From: Haematobia irritans
Taxonomy: Eukaryota; Arthropoda; Insecta; Diptera; Muscidae
Length of the DNA stretch: 64,000 nt
Direction of reading: 5' to 3'
Assembly: GCF_050003625.1 (NCBI RefSeq)
Contig: NC_134398.1
Coordinates: 107,540,026-107,604,025 of the forward strand
Shown: in pieces, positions 1 through 10,383 of the stretch
Numbering within the stretch: the stretch's first letter is position 1
Layout: each line of letters starts with the position of its first letter
Program-made: the position numbers and the translations under genes
Notes under the pieces: generated by a model
What the model was told of the DNA's origin: nothing
Databases searched by the model: none
The model's input: the letters and a program-made list of their open reading frames with translations, nothing else

Positions 1-652
1 GGGCTCAAATACTTCCTTGTATTTAAGGCATAGTTCTTCTATTTCGCGTTCGCATGATTCATTAATTGTGTTCACTTTTTGAATTTTAAACCTGAATTTA
101 TCAAATAAATCAATTCCAAACAGATTTTCATCCAGTTCTGTGTTCACTACAATTATCGTCACTTCCTTTTCTTTATTTCCACATTTAACATTTGTAATTA
201 GTTCACCAAGGATGGGTATTATCTTTTTCCCGAATCCATATAAAATTCGTTTAGTTTTCACTAATTTTGGTTTATTCAACAATTTATAGGTTTTCAAATT
301 AATTAATGATATTGATGCACCTGAATCCATTTGAAATTTCACAAATTTACCACAAATTTGCAGATTAATGTAAGCTTTCGAATTATTGTTTAATATTGAA
401 CCGGTTACGTCAAAAATATTTTCAACACTATCAACGTTATGATGTTGTTTACCACTGTGTCTTATTGACTTGTTTTTATATACTTTGTTATTATTTATTT
501 TTGCAGACATACATACTGGTGCTATGTGTCCAATTTTACCGCACTTATTACACATACTATTCTTGAATTTACATTGTTCCCTTGTGTGAGATTGAAAACA
601 TCCCGAACACGATTTTAATTTGTTTTTATATTGATTTTTTTTGTATTTTTCC
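1..652 (-). CDS. gag-pol segment: zinc knuckles and aspartic protease (partial)
   Basis: An open frame without a start Met, readable from about 652 down to the window edge. It begins with a cysteine-rich segment (CSGCFQSHTREQC) and a CCHC knuckle (CNKCGKIGHIAPVC), then a retropepsin with MDSGASISLI around base 330 and a downstream ILYGFGKKIIPILG block. It ends at CLKYKEVFEP, the usual run-in to reverse transcriptase. It is in another frame from the gag segment ending at 615; the join falls in an A-rich run near 640, where either programmed frameshifting or a decay indel could act. No stop is seen in the part inspected. Confidence 0.75.
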
Positions 653-1733
653 CGATCGCGTTTATGTTAAGTTTGTTTTCATTATTACTTTTAATTGCTG
701 CCACTGTTTTTGTTGTTGCTTCATACGACTCTGCTATAAGCAAAACATCTTCTAGCGATGCTCGCTGCTTTTGTAATGCTGCTGCGCGAACTGCATCATG
801 AGGAGTATGAACAATAATTTGGTCGCGTATAATATCGTCGACATAACTTGAAGAACATGTATCGGAGTTGCAAACGAACACACACTCACGAGCAAGACCA
901 CGAAGATCTGCAACCCATTCTTTATAGGTTTGACCAAATTTCATTTCGCTTTTAAAAAATTCATACCTCGCTGCAACAATATGATGAGAGACTTTGAAAT
1001 GCTCCGTTAATTTTGCCGTTAGATCGAGAAATGTTTTGTCCAAAGATAATAAAAGAAGAAGATTGGCTACTGAGCACATCAAACCATTTACCACATTAGT
1101 TTAATACTCGAACCAAACGCGTATACGACAGGTATTGACATAGCATTAAAATGCACATAAAAAGAAACTAAGAGCACGAAATAAATCTCCATAAAGGGGA
1201 AAATGTAATTTTCTTTGTTGTTGCCTAAAATTTATCATTGTTTCATTAAGAAAATTAAATTTTTCATTAAAAAAATAAAAACTAAAAACAACTAAAAGGT
1301 TACAAACATGTATTAAACTAATCTGGTAAATGCAACATTTGGTATGACGCAAGCCAATCTCCCATCTTCCTCTTTTATTATCTTTGGTTTTGTATTCTAA
1401 GTTTGAAGAACCAAATAAGTTTTTTAGCAAATCAAATAACTCTGGTCCGATCCACGAAAGAAAAAATGATTTTTGTTTCATAGGCTGTGAAACAGAATAT
1501 GCTGCAAAATGTTGATTTAATTGCTCCAAATATGAGTCCCACGATTGGTTGTCTTTGATGAATGCGTGAAAAGCCGGCACCAGTTGATGGCTACCGCTGC
1601 TAGTGGTGTCAGTTGAAAGTTTTTCCAACATTGATTGCATCCACTGTTGTTGTTGTGTCAGTAAATTTGTAGCAAATTCCTGTTGTTGATGTAGAAGCAC
1701 GGGAATATTAATATTATTGTCATCGACCGGCAT
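615..1733 (-). pseudogene. gag of left-edge gypsy element, interrupted
   Basis: Gag starts at 1733 (MPVDDNN...) with a Gln-rich stretch, then FLSWIGPELFDLLKNLFG, and is cut at 1387 by an inverted-repeat element. It resumes at about 1035 in FLDLTAKLTEHFKVS and continues through the ARYEF, YKEWVADLRGL and TPHDAVRAAALQK blocks to a stop at 615. The two halves join well across the insertion, so the insertion is the main lesion. The Met-initiated frames reading through the insertion are artefacts. Confidence 0.75.
1041..1386. mobile_element. MITE-like element in gag
   Basis: 346 bp with inverted arms of about 75 bp. It begins CAAAGATAATAAAAG and ends CTTTTATTATCTTTG, with an indel between the arms. 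Flanks are gttttgtc on the left and gttttgta on the right, a 6-7 bp target duplication depending on where the end is set. Removing it restores the gag reading frame. No coding capacity. Confidence 0.75.
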
Positions 1734-1823
1734 TATGAATTTTAGAACAGTTGTTCGTCACTTATACAAATAACTACCACACACGCACGAAAAAAAAAAC
1801 TTTTTTTTTATCTCGTCGCCAAC

Positions 1824-1984
1824 TGTTATGTTTGAGTCATTGAAACGCACGCTTAGAGAGCTATTGTGAGACTGTTTTATTCCAAGTAGTTAGAGATGGC
1901 TTAAAGTTAACATGAACCAATTTATCGTACTAAATTGAATTATCGATAACTACATAAACTAAAAATCGTACCCAATATATAACA
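1824..1984 (-). repeat. LTR of the left-edge gypsy element
   Basis: 161 bp bounded by TGTTAT and ATAACA, a perfect 6-bp inverted terminal pair with the expected TG...CA ends. On the minus strand it is followed at once by the primer-binding-like GTTGGCGACGAG. The partner LTR and the target duplication lie outside the window. Confidence 0.75.
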
Positions 1985-2810
1985 ACTGTAGTGTTTTTCA
2001 GGCTGAAATATTAGCAATAAGAGAAGTGGTGAATTGGCTGAGAAGTAATGCTCCAAGCAATATTGGCATTAATATATACTCAGACAGTCAACCTGCAATA
2101 AAATCATTGGACTCTGTGTTCCTCAACGGCCGAAAACGGCCATCGGCTGCCGCAAATCTCTCAATGAGATGGCTGAGCAGCACAACATTCACCTAATATG
2201 GGTGCCTGGCCATAGGAACATACCGGGGAACTGCGAAACAGATGAGCTAGCAAGGCTGGGAACTACCTTAATATTCCAGGGGAACTAGAATCTGTTCGAT
2301 GGGAGAATTGCAAGGGTTGTAACGACACCAAGCAAATATGGCCCCATTTAAACTTAAACCGCACACTAGATATGCTAGTGTTCTCGAGACGCCAGATATC
2401 ACTCCTGATATATGCTATAACGGGTCGCTGCCTGATAGGCGATTTTGCAAAAACTATTGGTGCGAAGTCTTATGACTATTGTATGAGCTGTCATGATGCG
2501 GAGGAAAAGGAATCAATAAAACACCTCTTGTGTGAGTGTCCTGCATTTTGTGTAAGGCGTAAGCAAATTTTAGGGGCATACAGCTTCAGATTACTGGCGG
2601 ACCTGGAAAACGTTAACTTAAGCAGTCTGCTAATGTTTTTGGAACAATCTGGTTGGTTCAACAGAAGAAAATAATCGAGAAGGTTCAGCGGTTAAAACTA
2701 GAAGTGCCCACATGTAATAGGTACTTTTAGTTAATGTGATATCATAATGGACTGAATAGTCTAAGTGAGCCTGAATCTTAATCGGGCTGTCACTTTAACC
2801 TAACTTACCT
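1985..2810 (+). pseudogene. LINE-B 3' fragment (RNase H, C-terminal zinc motif, tail)
   Basis: Starts in the RNase H domain (CSVFQAEILAIREVV) and follows the copy at 32.1-34.3 kb to the end. The RNase H part is broken by small changes near 2130 and a ~66-bp deletion near 2298. An intact C-terminal frame at 2372-2674 keeps the cysteine/histidine motif CMSCHDAEEKESIKHLLC. The 3' UTR reads through 'ggactgaatagtctaagtg' to a taacctaac tail. The 5' side is cut by the gypsy LTR at 1984. Confidence 0.85.
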
Positions 2811-4278
2811 AAATTTGGTTAAAATCGCTCAAGATTTAGATATAGCTCCCATATATGTCTTTCGTCTGATTTAGAGTCATATAACAACCCCTGTAGGAAA
2901 TGTCAATAGTGAAACTGTAGTGATTCACTACTGACCATATCACCAGAACTACTGACAAAGTATACCCCACACAATGTATTTTGCTATAGACATTTAACAT
3001 ATGCTTGTCATTGAAAATCCACTACTGACAGTAGAACTACTGACTAATGAATCAGTAGTACTTTGTCGCTACTTTAGTCAACACTTTGGGATTTTTTTGG
3101 AAATAAAACGGGTTACTTTTATATTTTAATTTTTATTATATAAAATTAAAAATAAAATTATTATTAAAAAAATATTATTTTAATTAAAATCATGTCTTTA
3201 ATTCAGTCTGTTGCTGCTTTTATACATTTATCTGGGAATTCTGCAAAATTAGAAATAATGTCTGAAAATAGAAAAATTAATAATATATAATACAATACAT
3301 TGCTTAAACACATTTTACCTACCATAGCCGCCATAATCTCGTAATCGTTGTTTTCAGAAAGATCCATATACATTGAAATTCATAATAATTTCTTGACTAA
3401 ACACTTCATACATATTTCTTTCTGTGTTTCCGCCAAGAAGAGTTCTGATATTCCGTTTCTATTAAAATGTAGATATAAATGATTATTGGCGCAAATTTGT
3501 TTTCATTCAAAATACGTATGGGTCTGCTTGTCTTTGTAAACAATAATCAAATTCCTTTAATTAATTATACGCCCTTATTAGCAAATATGTCCACTAAATT
3601 GTTTTTAACAGCATTTTGCGAGACTATCCTGTCCAATAACACTTTGTGCTCCGCCAATACTTAAGCAATACCCGAGGAATTGATGAAATTCTGTGGCCTA
3701 CTTGTATTTCCTGTAAAGTCCTAGGTAACTCCTTTAGAAGACATTTTTTTAGTTTCACCAATTTCTTCTTTCTTTTTAATAAAAACTTTCACAATCAAAA
3801 ACAGGAGAAAAATTAATAATAAGAAGACTTACAGCTGTCAAAAATGTCTACCCAAAAAAGCAAGTGTAGACCATTTGTTGACTACGTCACCATAATAGTT
3901 GACAAAAGTGGTGACTTTGAGACACTAGACCCCAGACTTCCTACAGGGACCGGAGACCAAATTTTCATTTCGATTTACTTGAAATCTGAGAGTAGAATTA
4001 AGATTATAGCACTGTGTACCAAATTTAGTTCAAAGTGGTATAAATTTGGATATAGCTCCCATATATACGCCTGATTTGGGGAAATATGGCAGAAAATTTT
4101 ATATTTTATACCCATTTCAACGAAATTTTACTGCTTCCAACTATGTCGAAATTTATCCAAATTGTTCAGATTTAGATAAAGCGCCTTAAATTCTTCCGAT
4201 TTAGGCAAAAAAGTCAGCGAAGTTGTCCCCATACTTTCCACAGAAGATTTAGATACGGTGTAAATGTCGCTCGATATG
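2811..4278. repeat. dispersed 'tatagctcccatatat' repeat with a ~1.06 kb insertion
   Basis: 2811-2887 and 3949-4278 read as one copy of the AT-rich dispersed family that recurs across the window (gatatagctcccatatat, followed by Y-rich and caaat-rich blocks). It is interrupted by 2888-3948. The segment 4016-4278 has a direct second copy at about 9572-9830. No coding sequence. Confidence 0.6.
2888..3948. mobile_element. candidate TIR element
   Basis: About 1061 bp starting CCCTGTAGGAA and ending TTCCTACAGGG, exact 11-bp inverted ends, inside a dispersed repeat whose sequence continues on both sides. Repeated 'actactgac' motifs lie just inside the left end (2925-3065). No clear target duplication. 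The short frames inside show no recognisable protein, so it would be non-autonomous. Confidence 0.45.
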
Positions 4279-4569
4279 GAAAAAGCAAGAAATAGCATAA
4301 GCGTTTTCAGAGTTTCAAAAGAATTGGAGCAAATCAATATTGACCTTCAAGAAAGAATAAAAGCGTTGGACAATATTTGCAGCCAATTGCACGAGGAAAC
4401 TGCAGCCTTGCGATCTCAGTTCGCACAAACTCAAGGAGTAAATAATAATAATGGAAGTAATGAAGAAGCCACTGATGCAAAATTAGTGTGGCTAGTGATC
4501 GGGAAATACCCGACAGATCATATATGCAACGTGCGAAGACAAATTGTTGAGTTCAAAAAAACATCATAA
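4264..4569 (+). pseudogene. coiled-coil-like fragment, possibly Jockey ORF1 N-terminus
   Basis: 101 codons. The first few lie in the flanking repeat; the rest (from 4279) include a heptad-like stretch VSKELEQINIDLQERIKAL then a polar Asn-rich segment. It stops just before the mariner. I do not recognise it with certainty. Position upstream of the zinc-knuckle part of ORF1 and after the repeat boundary suggests it is the N-terminal half of the Jockey ORF1 split by the mariner. Confidence 0.35.
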
Positions 4570-4573
4570 TATA

Positions 4574-5506
4574 AAGGGTGATTCTTTGGAGGTTAGGATT
4601 TTCATGCATTAGTATTTGACAGATCACGTGGGATTTCAGACATGGTGTCAAAGAGAAAGATGCTCAGTATGCTTTGACATTTCATCATGAATAGACTTAC
4701 GATCTGCCACAACGTCGAATTTTCAGTGAATGGGCCCTAGAAAAGTTGGCAGAAAATCCGCTTTTTTATCGACAAATTTTGTTCAGCGATGAGGCTCATT
4801 TCTGGTTGAATGGCTACGTAAATAAGCAAAATTGCCGCATTTGGAGTGAAGAGCAACCAGAAGCCGTTCAAGAACTGCCCATGCATCCCGAAAAATGCAC
4901 TGTTTGGTGTGGTTTGTACGCTGGTGGAATCATTGGACCGTATTTTTTCAAAGATGCTGTTGGACGCAACGTTACGGTGAATGGCGATCGCTATCGTTCG
5001 ATGTTAACAAACTTTTTGTTGCCAAAAATGGAAGAACTGAACTTGGTTGACATGTGGTTTCAACAAGATGGCGCTACATGCCACACAGCTCGCGATTCTA
5101 TGGCCATTTTGAGGGAAAACTTCGGAGAACAATTCATCTCAAGAAATGGACCGGTAAGTTGGCCACCAAGATCATGCGATTTGACGCCTTTAGACTATTT
5201 TTTGTGGGGCTACGTCAAGTCTAAAGTCTACAGAAATAAGCCAGCAACTATTCCAGCTTTGGAAGACAACATTTCCGAAGAAATTCGGGCTATTCCGGCC
5301 GAAATGCTCGAAAAAGTTGCCCAAAATTGGACTTTCCGAATGGACCACCTAAGACGCAGCCGCGGTCAACATTTAAATGAAATTATCTTCAAAAAGTAAA
5401 TGTCATGGACCAATCTAACGTTTCAAATAAAGAACCGATGAGATTTTGCAAATTTTATGCATTTTTTTTTAAAAAAAAGTTATCAAGCTCTTAACAAATC
5501 ACCCTT
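4574..5506 (+). mobile_element. Tc1/mariner-superfamily element, internally deleted
   Basis: 933 bp with inverted ends (AAGGGTGATTC on the left, AATCACCCTT on the right) flanked by TA at 4572-4573 and 5507-5508, the standard target duplication of the superfamily. The original transposase start (ATG at 4687) is followed after a few codons by a deletion that also changes frame, removing the DNA-binding N-terminus. Confidence 0.9.
4695..5399 (+). pseudogene. mariner-like transposase, catalytic half
   Basis: Open from 4695 to the stop at 5399, with no usable start (4746 is TTG). Catalytic acidic positions are visible in FSDEAHFW, QQDGATCHTA and CDLTPLDYFLWG. By my count 36 residues separate the second Asp and the CDL Asp. 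The C-terminal KVYRNKP...FRMDHLRRSRG segment is complete. The paired helix-turn-helix domains are missing, so it cannot act as a full transposase. The coding half is otherwise uninterrupted, suggesting the deletion is not very old. Confidence 0.85.
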
Positions 5507-5639
5507 TACTACAAAAGAGCATACCATTAGTACATTTCGAAATGTTAATTTATAACCACAGTGAGAAAAGAATAAAAGTTATATGCAATTCTATAATTTG
5601 TTGTTGGTTTTCCTTTATTAGTCGTTCACTTTCAACGAA

Positions 5640-6090
5640 ATTGATACATTTATGCTTCCATACTTCAGAGAATATAAAATATATATATGAAACAAAGCAA
5701 ATTTTGAACACCATTTTCAAAATAGAATCCATTAAACACCCAAAAGCCATTCCTCAATGTAAGAACTGCCAGGGATATAATCATACAAAGAATTACTGCT
5801 CAAAACAACCAAGGTGCGCTAAATACGCGGGCAAACACGAAACCAAAAATTGTGAAAAACCATCCGTTTTTCTCCCGAAATGCTGCAATTGCGGTGAACA
5901 ACATCCTGCGAGCTATAGAGGATGTATTGTTGCTAAGGAGCTTCAAACGCAAAAACTCCATAAACGTTATCTAAACTCCGAAAATCTGTTCCAAAACAAT
6001 AATGGACCACAAAAAACTGGACCAGCTCAAACTACTTCGCAAAATGCATCGAAAACAAATCAACAGAGAACAACTAATCTGCACTCTTGA
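5640..6090 (+). pseudogene. Jockey ORF1 (nucleocapsid-like) C-terminal part
   Basis: Encodes IYETKQILNTIFKIE followed by three cysteine clusters: CKNCQGYNHTKNYC, CAKYAGKHETKNC and CCNCGEQHPASYRGC. This is the triple-knuckle pattern of Jockey-clade ORF1 proteins, which bind element RNA. In the second knuckle the second Cys is Tyr. A Gln/Asn/Thr-rich tail follows. Upstream sequence is degraded and the N-terminal half, if 4279-4569, is separated by the mariner. Confidence 0.75.
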
Positions 6091-6280
6091 CACAGTTAAA
6101 AATAATAATAACGCTCAAGAAATAAATTTACAAAAAGCCACCCACGAAAATATCCTTTCAAAAACCCTATCCAAATTGGAGTAAATTGAATCGTTTAAAA
6201 ATACCTTAGACAACCGTTTAAGCTTATTAGAGGAGAATTTGTTCAATACACTTTAATAGATACAGACATTAATAAAAATT

Positions 6281-7258
6281 ATGCAGTGGAATGCCAGTGG
6301 ATCTTAAACCACATAGATGAACTTCGGTACATCTTAAATGAAAAAAATATTGATATATGTCTCATAAGCGAGATACATTTTGTTAAATATTCATTCGTGA
6401 AAATTAGGTTAGGTTAGGTTATGGAGGCTGACACAAATCCGAATTCGCGGGTTTGTGTCTACTTAGACCATAGTTGGTCCATTGCGATACCTCAAAAACT
6501 TCTTTCCATCTTCCTCCTCGTGTCCGTCTGCTTCCGGCCGGAATGAAAGAAATAACAGCCCAGTATCTTGTTTCTTCTGAAAGATAGTGCTGGACACTGG
6601 CACAGGAAGTGAAAAGAATCTTCCGTAGCATCGGGGTTCTGACACCACCTACAAATATCATCATTCGCTAGACCTATCCTTACCATGTGTTTTCCCAAGG
6701 TGTTGTGTCCCGTTATGATGCCTATCATAGACCTTACATCCTCTCTCTCTAATTTTCCTTCGTGAAAATTAAAAACTACAATATATTTCATGCACACTAT
6801 CCAAGTAACACCACAAGAGGAGGAATTGTTATTATTAATTATTAAACATTGGCTTGAAAATACAATATATTCAAGTTACAACAGTAACAATTGACATAAA
6901 CAAAACGCTGGTCCCAGTTTCATCTGTTTACGGTCTACCACGACATAATATAAAATTTGATCAAAACAAAGACATGATAAATTCACATAAACATATATTT
7001 ATTATGGGAGGGGATTTCAATGCAAAGAACATCCAATGGGTATCTAGATTGACCACACCAAAGGGTGTGCACTCATGAGTACTGGATGTACAGTAATATC
7101 AACCGGTAAGCCAACGTATTGTCCAACAGACGTGTCTAAAACTTCCGATCTGATTGACTTTTTCATTATTAGAAAAATTCCAGAAAGCAAACTGATAATT
7201 GAATATGGACATGAACTCAGTTCTGACCATATTCCTATATATCTTCATTATTGAAGTG
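6281..7258 (+). pseudogene. Jockey ORF2 endonuclease domain, interrupted
   Basis: Starts MQWNASGS at 6281, hits stops within 40 bases, and continues in shifted frames: the LISE(I) catalytic block near 6360, FVKI cut by the LINE-C insertion at 6406, then NYNIFHAHYPSNTTRGG from 6772, GGDFNAKNIQW near 7010, and SSDHIPIY near 7220-7240. These are the ordered landmarks of the apurinic-type endonuclease that nicks the target. At least two frameshifts besides the insertion. Confidence 0.75.
6407..6758 (-). mobile_element. LINE-C 3' fragment (LOA/R1-like) inserted in Jockey
   Basis: 352 bp, 5'-truncated, minus strand, flanked by a 13-bp direct repeat TTCGTGAAAATTA (6394-6406 and 6759-6771), a clear target duplication. 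Encodes the end of an ORF2 with CRWCQNPDATEDSFHFLC, followed by a 3' end ending in taacc repeats. Its 3' end differs from LINE-B apart from the taacc tail, so it is another family of the same kind. It breaks the Jockey endonuclease frame exactly between FVK and IKN. Confidence 0.85.
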
Positions 7259-7499
7259 AAGCAACCAATAAAAAAACTAATACCAACCTAACAAATACCA
7301 GAACCGACTGGGAGTACTTTTGACATTTAATTACCACGTCTATCACACAATTGTACAGTACGTCGCATCATTAACTGGCAACGGACAATGCGTCAAAAGC
7401 AGTATCGAAAAGGCGACCGAATTTGCAAATAATCTCCACTTGACCTTTTCAAATTCTTCTTAAGCAACAAACAATACAGGATAAAATCTTAAACAATTA

Positions 7500-8548
7500 A
7501 AGAAGTTTATGATGCAGTGAATCAAATCAAGGTCAAAAAATCTGGCGATTTTGATAAAATTAAGGGTGATATCTTGAGAAATTTACTACACCATGGATTT
7601 ATGCGTTTAACCACAATAATAAACGCTGTCTTGAAATTAAATATATTCCAAATTACTGGAAAGTTGCAGATGTTGTCATGATACAGAAACCGGGTAAAAC
7701 ACAACATGATCCCAATTCATATAGGCCGATTTCTCTACTTCCAGTAATTGGTAAGATATTCCAAAAACTATTCTGCAGAAGACTGGAATCATTTATTGTC
7801 TCAAGAAATATAATTCTGGACCATCAATTTGGATTCTGGAAAAAGCACTCGACTATCGAGCAAGTTCATAGAGTCACCGATAACATTGAAAAAGGCTTCG
7901 AGAGAAAACAAGTCTGCTCCACTGTATTCTTGGATATTTCAAAAGCTTTTGATGGAGTATGTCATGATGGTCTGCTTCTAAAGCTCAGCAGATTACTTCC
8001 AAAGAATTATTGTGAGATTCTTAGCTCATTCCTGAGTAATCGATTTTATAGAGTATGCCAAGATTGTGAATTTACTAATCCATATCCAATATCTGTAGGA
8101 GTTCCGCAGAGCAGTATACTTGGACATGTGCTCTATCTACTTTACACTCACGATATGCCTGTTAACGAAGATTGTTTCATTGGAACATTTGCCGATGACA
8201 CAGTTTTAATGTCAACTGAAAAAATACAGATGAATCCGTACATAACCTCCAGGCGTATTTAAACAAGGTTTACCAATGGACAAAAAACTGGGGTTTAAAG
8301 CTCAACAGTAGCAAATCTGTTTATGTTGACTTTGCGAAAATTGCGTCAAGATACAAACCCCTAAAAATAGGCATTGAGCAAGTGCCTTTTTCAAACTCAG
8401 CAAAATATCTTGGTTTGAAACTGGATTATAAATTAAATTGGGAAGTTCATATTGAAAAAAAGTGCGAAGAATTAAATATTAAATACCGTAAGTTAAGCTG
8501 GTTAATCGGAAAAAACTCAGTCCTCTCCGCAGATAATAAACTCTTAAT
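7500..8548 (+). pseudogene. Jockey reverse transcriptase domain, 5' and central part
   Basis: The longest open piece is 7678-8262: MIQKPGKTQHDPNSYRPISL, VFLDISKAFDGVCHDGLL, GVPQSSILGHVLY and IGTFADDTVLM, i.e. RT motifs up to the FADD box (YADD equivalent). An upstream piece in another frame (7500-7677) carries VYDAVNQIKVKKSGDFD. After 8262 the frame shifts and continues with WTKNWGLKLN, KYLGLKLDYKLNWEVHI and SADNKLLI, where the LTR is inserted. Confidence 0.8.
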
Positions 8549-9122
8549 TGTAGTGTGATCATTCACACATCTCATTCATTTTTGTTGTTGTACATAAAAT
8601 TGCATGTTAACATTCTAAACATTTTTAACATACGCTGCATCTGCACTTAACATTGTTTTGTTTACTATGTTGATTCATCGACATACTTTGGTATTCGATG
8701 ACTGCATGAACATATGCATATGTCCAACTGACCTATATATTATTTCCGTTCTTGTTACTCTTAAATAGAACATTGAACTAAGCAAGAATATGGGCAAATG
8801 GGTTCAAAGCAGAGCAATGCTGCGCAGTCAGCATAAATGCAATTGTAACGTAAAAAGTGAAAGTAAGAATGAGAAACACATGTGTGTAAGAATGTGTGTA
8901 ATCCATGACTTATCATTAGTCAATTCATAAATGTAAATATGTATTAGTAAGTTTAAGGCTGAAAAATGTAAAATAGTTTTAAGAAGAAATTAGTATAAAA
9001 GAGGGACCTTGGGCCCACAATAAATAGAATTGACTTAGACACAAAGTAATTCACTTGTGTTTTATTTATCAAGTTAGTTCAATTCCATTACATGGCGATC
9101 CTATCAGATCAATTCCATCACA
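8549..9122 (+). mobile_element. LTR plus short primer-site and LTR-end remnant
   Basis: An LTR at 8549-9092 (544 bp) runs from TGTAGTG to CATTACA, with TATAAAAG near 8995 and AATAAA near 9021. It is followed by TGGCGATCC, a primer-binding-like start, and after 18 bp by AATTCCATCACA, a variant of the LTR's own end AATTCCATTACA. So this is an LTR, a stub of leader and the last ~12 bp of a second LTR, not a simple solo LTR. Excision with one shared aat restores the Jockey frame LLIYKQPLKPIW. Confidence 0.75.
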
Positions 9123-9566
9123 AATATATAAACAACCATTAAAACCAATATGGATATATGGCAACCGACCTATCAAAAAAATACAAAGGTTTCAAAACAA
9201 AGTGATAAGAAAGTGCAGTAAACGCTCCATGGTATGTCCGAAATAGTGACCCTCACCGAGACTTAAAAATGACTACGATCAAAAATCAAATCTCTAGAAT
9301 TACAGAAAAACATCTTATCCGCCTAAAGAATCATACTAATCGCGAAGCCCGTAATTTACTCCAAACTTCCAATCACCCTAGAAGATTGCACCGCTCAAAC
9401 TACATGATTTATTAACTCACTTTAATATATGAAAGCCTCAATTCACAATAAAAATTTTAATTAATTTAATTAATAATTAATAAACTTCTTCATAATTAGA
9501 GACTAGTTGTAGTATAAATTAAGCATCATATATGTATTTGCGTAAATAAATAAAAATAAAAAAAAC
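9123..9566 (+). pseudogene. Jockey ORF2 C-terminus and 3' UTR
   Basis: Continues Jockey with YKQPLKPIWIYG and QRFQNKVIRKCS, then a frameshift to WYVRNSDPHRDLKM and RRLHRSNYMIY with a stop near 9415. The 3' UTR is AT-rich and ends in aaataaataaaaataaaaaa at 9547-9566. Confidence 0.75.
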
Positions 9567-10183
9567 ATTGTTTACCAAACTTAGTTCAAATTGGTATAAA
9601 TTTGGAAATAGCTCCCATATATACACCCGATTTGGGGAAATATGGCAGAACATTTCATATTTTATACCCATTTCAACGAAATTTTAATGCATCCAACTAT
9701 GTCGAATTTTATCCAAATTGGTTCAGATTTAGATAAAGCGCCATAAATTCTTCCGATTTAAACAAAAACGTCAGCGAAGTTGTCCCCATACTTTACACAG
9801 AAGATTGAGATAAATGTGGCTCGATGTGTCACAAACCCGACAATTGACCACCTATCTTGGGGAAATTTAGCCAATATCCTTGTGAAATCACCACTGCTAA
9901 GCAGCAAAAATAAATCATAAATGCACTTTTGTGCAATAAAATGGCTTTAGCTTGATATTTCCCATATATTTTTACTTAATTTTGTTTCGTTTCAGGGCGT
10001 TAGTAGATTTAAATTTAAAGCCTGGAGATTTTTTACAAGTTTAAAAATGTCTCTCCAAATCAGTTCTGATTTAAATATTTATATATGGGAATGTAAAACT
10101 TTATATAGCTCCCAACAATTTGAATGAGTTGAGATGGTAACAAAAATTTTGGTCCACATACACATTTTTTGGACTTTAAGGTG
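9567..10183. repeat. dispersed 'tatagctcccatatat' repeat, second flank of Jockey
   Basis: From about 9572 the sequence repeats 4016-4278 in the same orientation with roughly 20 substitutions and small indels by eye, then continues with further dispersed-repeat units to about 10180. No gene seen. Confidence 0.65.
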
Positions 10184-10383
10184 AGTACTATGTTCGGGGT
10201 TTTCATCAAAACACTAAATTAAAAGTACAAATATATTTGCGAAGACGAAATCTTACCAAATAATGGATGGAAAAGATCCAAGGAATTGTTTGCAAATAAT
10301 TTTATATTTCTAAATTAATTAATTAAAAAAAGCAACCGTGAAAACAAGCTGGTTTTCAGCTTGAAAACTGAACGTAGTACTCG
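10184..10383. mobile_element. short MITE-like element
   Basis: Inverted ends GAGTACTATGTTC and GAACGTAGTACTC, followed inward on both sides by related GTTTTCA / TGAAAAC blocks, about 200 bp apart. No coding sequence and no clear target duplication. Confidence 0.5.

Larger units (their letters stand above)
1..1984 (-). mobile_element. Ty3/gypsy LTR retrotransposon, 5' part only
   Basis: Minus-strand element running off the left edge. In element order it has an LTR (1984-1824), a primer-binding-like leader beginning GTTGGCGACGAGAT directly after the LTR, a gag reading frame, two zinc knuckles and an aspartic protease with DSGAS. The gag block YKEWVADLRGLAREC and the HTPHDAVRAAALQK block are typical of the K02A2.6-like gypsy elements common in arthropods (family knowledge, not searched). 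Reverse transcriptase and integrase would lie left of base 1. The element sits inside the 3' part of LINE-B, whose RNase H reading frame resumes at 1985. Its own gag is broken by an inverted-repeat insertion at 1041-1386. Confidence 0.85.
4279..9566 (+). mobile_element. Jockey-clade LINE, decayed and triply interrupted
   Basis: Composite plus-strand element with ORF1 zinc knuckles (about 5755-5930), an AP endonuclease (6281-7258), reverse transcriptase with FADD (7500-8548), a C-terminal region (9123-9415) and an A-rich 3' end (9547-9566). Interruptions: mariner 4574-5506, LINE-C fragment 6407-6758 and LTR remnant 8549-9122. Many frameshifts and stops. The left edge 4279 is where the flanking dispersed repeat stops; that 4279-4571 belongs to this element is inferred. 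Confidence 0.7.
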
